This document shows, piece after piece, positions 62,401-64,000 of a stretch of 64,000 nucleotides of DNA (position 1 is its first letter; the number at the start of each line of letters is the position of its first letter). The position numbers were made by a program, and so were the translations under genes. Origin of the DNA: Eremophila alpestris peregrina (Eukaryota > Chordata > Aves > Passeriformes > Alaudidae); the NCBI GenBank assembly GCA_009792885.1, contig WMCF01000153.1, positions 684,876 through 748,875 of the forward strand, read 5' to 3'. Below the pieces are notes generated by a model. That model saw nothing but the letters and a program-made list of their open reading frames with translations, was not told where the DNA came from and did not search any database.

Positions 62401-62771
62401 TTTTAAGTAATTTAGTCAACTTTTTGATTGTTTAGAACAGGATAGAGACAAAATTTGGAAGAACTAACAGATTTCTCACAGTGGGAGAGGTTATCTTACA
62501 TTTACAATCCATGAGAATTCTTGGACCATCTTCCTGGGGATTGGAAACTGCTTATTCCTTGCAATCATATATTGCAGGATATTTCTGCACAAGGAATAAA
62601 TCAGGCTGTCTTTGCTCACTTCTCACAATAAATCAGAGGAGAAGGAGGAATGAAGCAACACCAGGTCGCAACACTGCACTCTGCCTCCCATCTCCTTGGA
62701 ATGCCCCAATATCCACACCAGAAATATCAAATGCAGATATAGAATGAAAATGCACTGATCTTACCTGCCAT
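50250..62771 (-). CDS. LPO: Secreted haem peroxidase, LPO/EPX type, 13 coding exons
   Basis: Second member of the mammalian-type peroxidase family. Exons in order of transcription: 62771-62765, 61803-61726, 61055-60959, 60133-59958, 59354-59231, 57240-57111, 56249-56049, 55953-55638, 54246-54086, 53675-53423, 52157-51987, 51175-50938, 50467-50250. Phases all agree and give about 724 residues. The signal peptide (core VTLLGFIITVCAVG) is split over the first two exons. Key residues: Gln235, Asn238 where Asp forms a haem ester, distal His239, calcium Asp240 and Thr309/Phe311/Asp313/Ser315, Arg380, Glu383, Asn384 where MPO has Met, proximal His476, Asn561. So it is not MPO. Position and convergent direction next to MPO match LPO; EPX is the alternative. 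The final residues after 50250 are unresolved: a donor there matches the MPO paralogue, but the frame also stays open to a stop at 49963. Confidence 0.88.
52288..52505 (-). repeat. CR1 tail
   Basis: GAATCATAGAATCACAGAAT then GGTTTGGGTTGGAAAGGAC; well preserved. Confidence 0.9.
53225..53352 (+). repeat. CR1 tail
   Basis: GCTCTGGGCTGGGTGACAAG to AATGATTCTGGGATTCTG. Confidence 0.8.
53423..53675 (-). CDS. LPO: LPO-like proximal-histidine exon
   Basis: Encodes residues 431-514 with the family-typical AFRFGHTSVQPF. His476 is the iron ligand and Gly precedes it as in relatives. Confidence 0.9.
54086..54246 (-). CDS. LPO: LPO-like exon with haem-linking Glu
   Basis: Same 161-base length and phase as the MPO exon. 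The run GDKRVTEN keeps Arg380 and Glu383 but has Asn384 in place of the MPO Met, so no sulfonium bond can form. Confidence 0.9.
54330..54510 (+). repeat. CR1 tail
   Basis: CAAGGCCAGGCTGGATGGGG to AACCCTTCAGCGATTCTATG. Confidence 0.85.
54853..55225 (-). repeat. CR1 fragment
   Basis: AATCATAGAATCACAGAATG down to CTTCTCCAGGCTGAATATCC. Confidence 0.85.
55506..55575 (-). repeat. CR1 tail with short duplication
   Basis: ATCACAGAATCACAGAATAT, with CCCTCAAGGA tandemly repeated next to it. Confidence 0.7.
56049..56249 (-). CDS. LPO: LPO-like distal-haem exon with Asn for Asp
   Basis: Encodes residues 205-271, with HWGQWVNHDIDLAP. The distal His and calcium Asp are kept but the ester-forming Asp is Asn238 (AAC). 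Cysteines after it are kept. Only a 95-base intron separates it from the next exon. Confidence 0.9.
56330..56660 (-). repeat. CR1 fragment
   Basis: AATCACAGAATCATGAAGGT then AAGACCTCTGAGATCATTAG; an A/T-rich gap follows. Confidence 0.75.
57845..57945 (+). repeat. CR1 tail
   Basis: GTTGGACTTGATGGTCTTGG to AAACAATTCTATGATTCTG. Confidence 0.85.
58265..58520 (-). repeat. Diverged CR1 fragment
   Basis: AATCCTACAATTGGTCAGGC and GGAATATCCCCAGTAAGAGA resemble antisense CR1 but are old. Confidence 0.5.
61160..61460 (-). repeat. CR1 fragment in LPO-like intron 2
   Basis: TTCCCTCTCCTCCTGTCCCT through TTTCTCCAGGCTGAGCCCC. Confidence 0.8.
62765..62771 (-). CDS. LPO: LPO-like start exon (7 coding bases)
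   Basis: ATG GCA G, then the donor GTAAGA. Joined to GC ACA AAC of the exon ending at 61803 it opens a 28-codon signal-peptide frame. G at -3 and +4 and the TATA box 40 bases upstream support this start over internal Met codons. Confidence 0.75.
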
Positions 62772-62808
62772 CTCTGCAGCACTGGCAGGGCTGTGAGAGA
62801 AGTCAGTT

Positions 62809-62861
62809 CTTTATACACTTGCACCACGGCAGAAATTAGCTGGGTCTAAGATGGGTGTGGC
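62809..62861 (-). promoter_or_regulatory. LPO: LPO-like core promoter
   Basis: TATAAAG on the minus strand at 62815-62809, about 40 bases before the ATG, implying a 5' UTR of only some 10-15 bases. A CCACACCC box at 62861-62854 lies about 40 bases further upstream. Confidence 0.6.
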
Positions 62862-64000
62862 CAAAAAACTTGGACCAGATTGAGCCAAGAGGAAATATCT
62901 GCTGCTTTGCTTTCCTGGAATGAGCTAGAAAGCATACTTCTCCATTCCTTCTGACTTCCTTCTTGAAAAATCTGTTTAAAAAGGAATGAAGACATACATT
63001 TCTTTCCTGCAAGTGAAAGAGATCGGCTTAACTTTATGATGGTAAAAGATCGTGGTGGAATTCGGCTTCTTTTTAATTTTTTTTTCCTGTTGGTTGATAT
63101 CTCTGAAGGTTTGGGAAGCCAGAAATGGATCATTTTGCCAGTGGAGCATTTGTGGAGCACTCTGAGGTCCACATACAGCATGTATGAATGGTGGGCCTGC
63201 CACTATTTGTGTCCAGGCAAAACAAAGTTGTGTCCCACCAGGGATTTGGAAATTCCTATAAAATAATTGCTGATTATTGGGGATGACACAGACTGGACAA
63301 GGAATGAGGCAGTAACACAGAGCAGGGTCAAGCTGTCTCCAGCAAAATCACATGGACAGAAATATGAACAATCCCAAAGTTATAGCTGTGCCAATACTTA
63401 GAAAGGAACTAAGTCTTGGGCCAAGTGATGTGATTCATTTCATTTTGAATTATGACAGATGGTTAGGAGGAAATTCTTCCCTGGGAGAGTGGTGAGGTCC
63501 TGGCACAGGGTGCCCAGAGAAGCTGTGACTGCCCCTGGATCCCTGGCAACATCCAAGGCCAGGTTGGATGGGGCTTGAAGCACCCTGGGTCAGTGGAAGG
63601 TATCCCTGCCCATGGCAGGAGGCAGAACACGATGAACTTCCAACACAAACCATTCCATAATTCCATGATATGCAGGAGGGAAAAGGACTGCACTTCAGTG
63701 GACTAACGGGAAGGTAGTAGAAATAATTTAATCTGTTGAACATTGGTGTTGAGGGTTAGATTTGGTTGTTGTCTTTTTGTTTGTTTTGCCTTTTGGAATT
63801 TTTTCCCTCAAGTTGCTAGGACACTGATGGTTGGGTGATTATCGGGTGCTTGACGGGGGACCGAGGGGACGGGGAGCTGGGGGGTTGGTCACTTTTCCCC
63901 TTGGCATCGAGGAGAGAGGACACCAGGCTTTTTGGCTGGCTGCGAGAGGAGTTTTCACTGTCACCATCGTCTCCGCTCCTGGGAAAACACCACCATCTGT
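62862..64000. other. Region upstream of the LPO-like gene
   Basis: No gene recognised. A plus-oriented CR1 tail lies at 63455-63670. From about 63840 to the end the DNA becomes GC-rich with several CpGs, possibly the edge of an unidentified repeat or a promoter. Confidence 0.45.
63455..63670 (+). repeat. CR1 tail
   Basis: AATTCTTCCCTGGGAGAGTG to AACCATTCCATAATTCCATG. Confidence 0.85.

Noticed and set aside
1..64000. CRISPR arrays, tRNA or rRNA genes, bacterial operons
   Set aside because: None seen. Spliced genes and CR1 repeats show a vertebrate nuclear genome, where CRISPR and operons are not expected.

Overview
This is nuclear vertebrate DNA, almost certainly from a bird and probably a songbird. 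Genes are split into short exons with GT/AG junctions. The gaps are littered with tails of CR1 retrotransposons, the dominant avian LINE, in both orientations. A solo LTR with a recognisable avian endogenous-retrovirus look sits at 46.1-46.9 kb. The species cannot be named from the sequence.

Layout: (1) 854-9551, plus strand: the last three coding exons of a RIM-binding protein (TSPOAP1/RIMBP1 type), covering most of its third SH3 domain and the C-terminus, with a 3' UTR to about 10.6 kb. (2) 14.8-34.9 kb, plus strand: a complete myeloperoxidase gene (MPO), one noncoding and 13 coding exons, 725 residues, with the Met that only MPO uses to bind haem. (3) 40399-45916, plus strand: a complete six-exon 1-acylglycerol-3-phosphate acyltransferase (AGPAT1/2 type), 269 residues. 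(4) 62.8-50.25 kb, minus strand: a second haem peroxidase gene of the LPO/EPX type, 13 coding exons found, about 724 residues, with only the extreme C-terminal exon uncertain.

The order TSPOAP1-MPO-LPO, with the peroxidase genes facing each other tail to tail, matches the mammalian peroxidase cluster as I know it. The AGPAT gene between them does not belong to the human arrangement. The two peroxidases share exon number, phases and many exact exon lengths, so they are paralogues from an old inverted duplication. MPO makes hypohalous acids in phagocyte granules and LPO-type enzymes do so in secretions. The AGPAT makes phosphatidic acid in the ER membrane and has no evident link to them beyond position.

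The most notable points are: Asn in the second peroxidase where the haem-ester Asp is expected; Ala for Gly beside the proximal His of MPO; paired GATA motifs in place of a standard TATA box at the MPO promoter; an acidic, Cys-ending microexon tail in MPO; and a perfect 17-bp hairpin at 37.57 kb. No unknown multigene system, CRISPR array or RNA gene was found.
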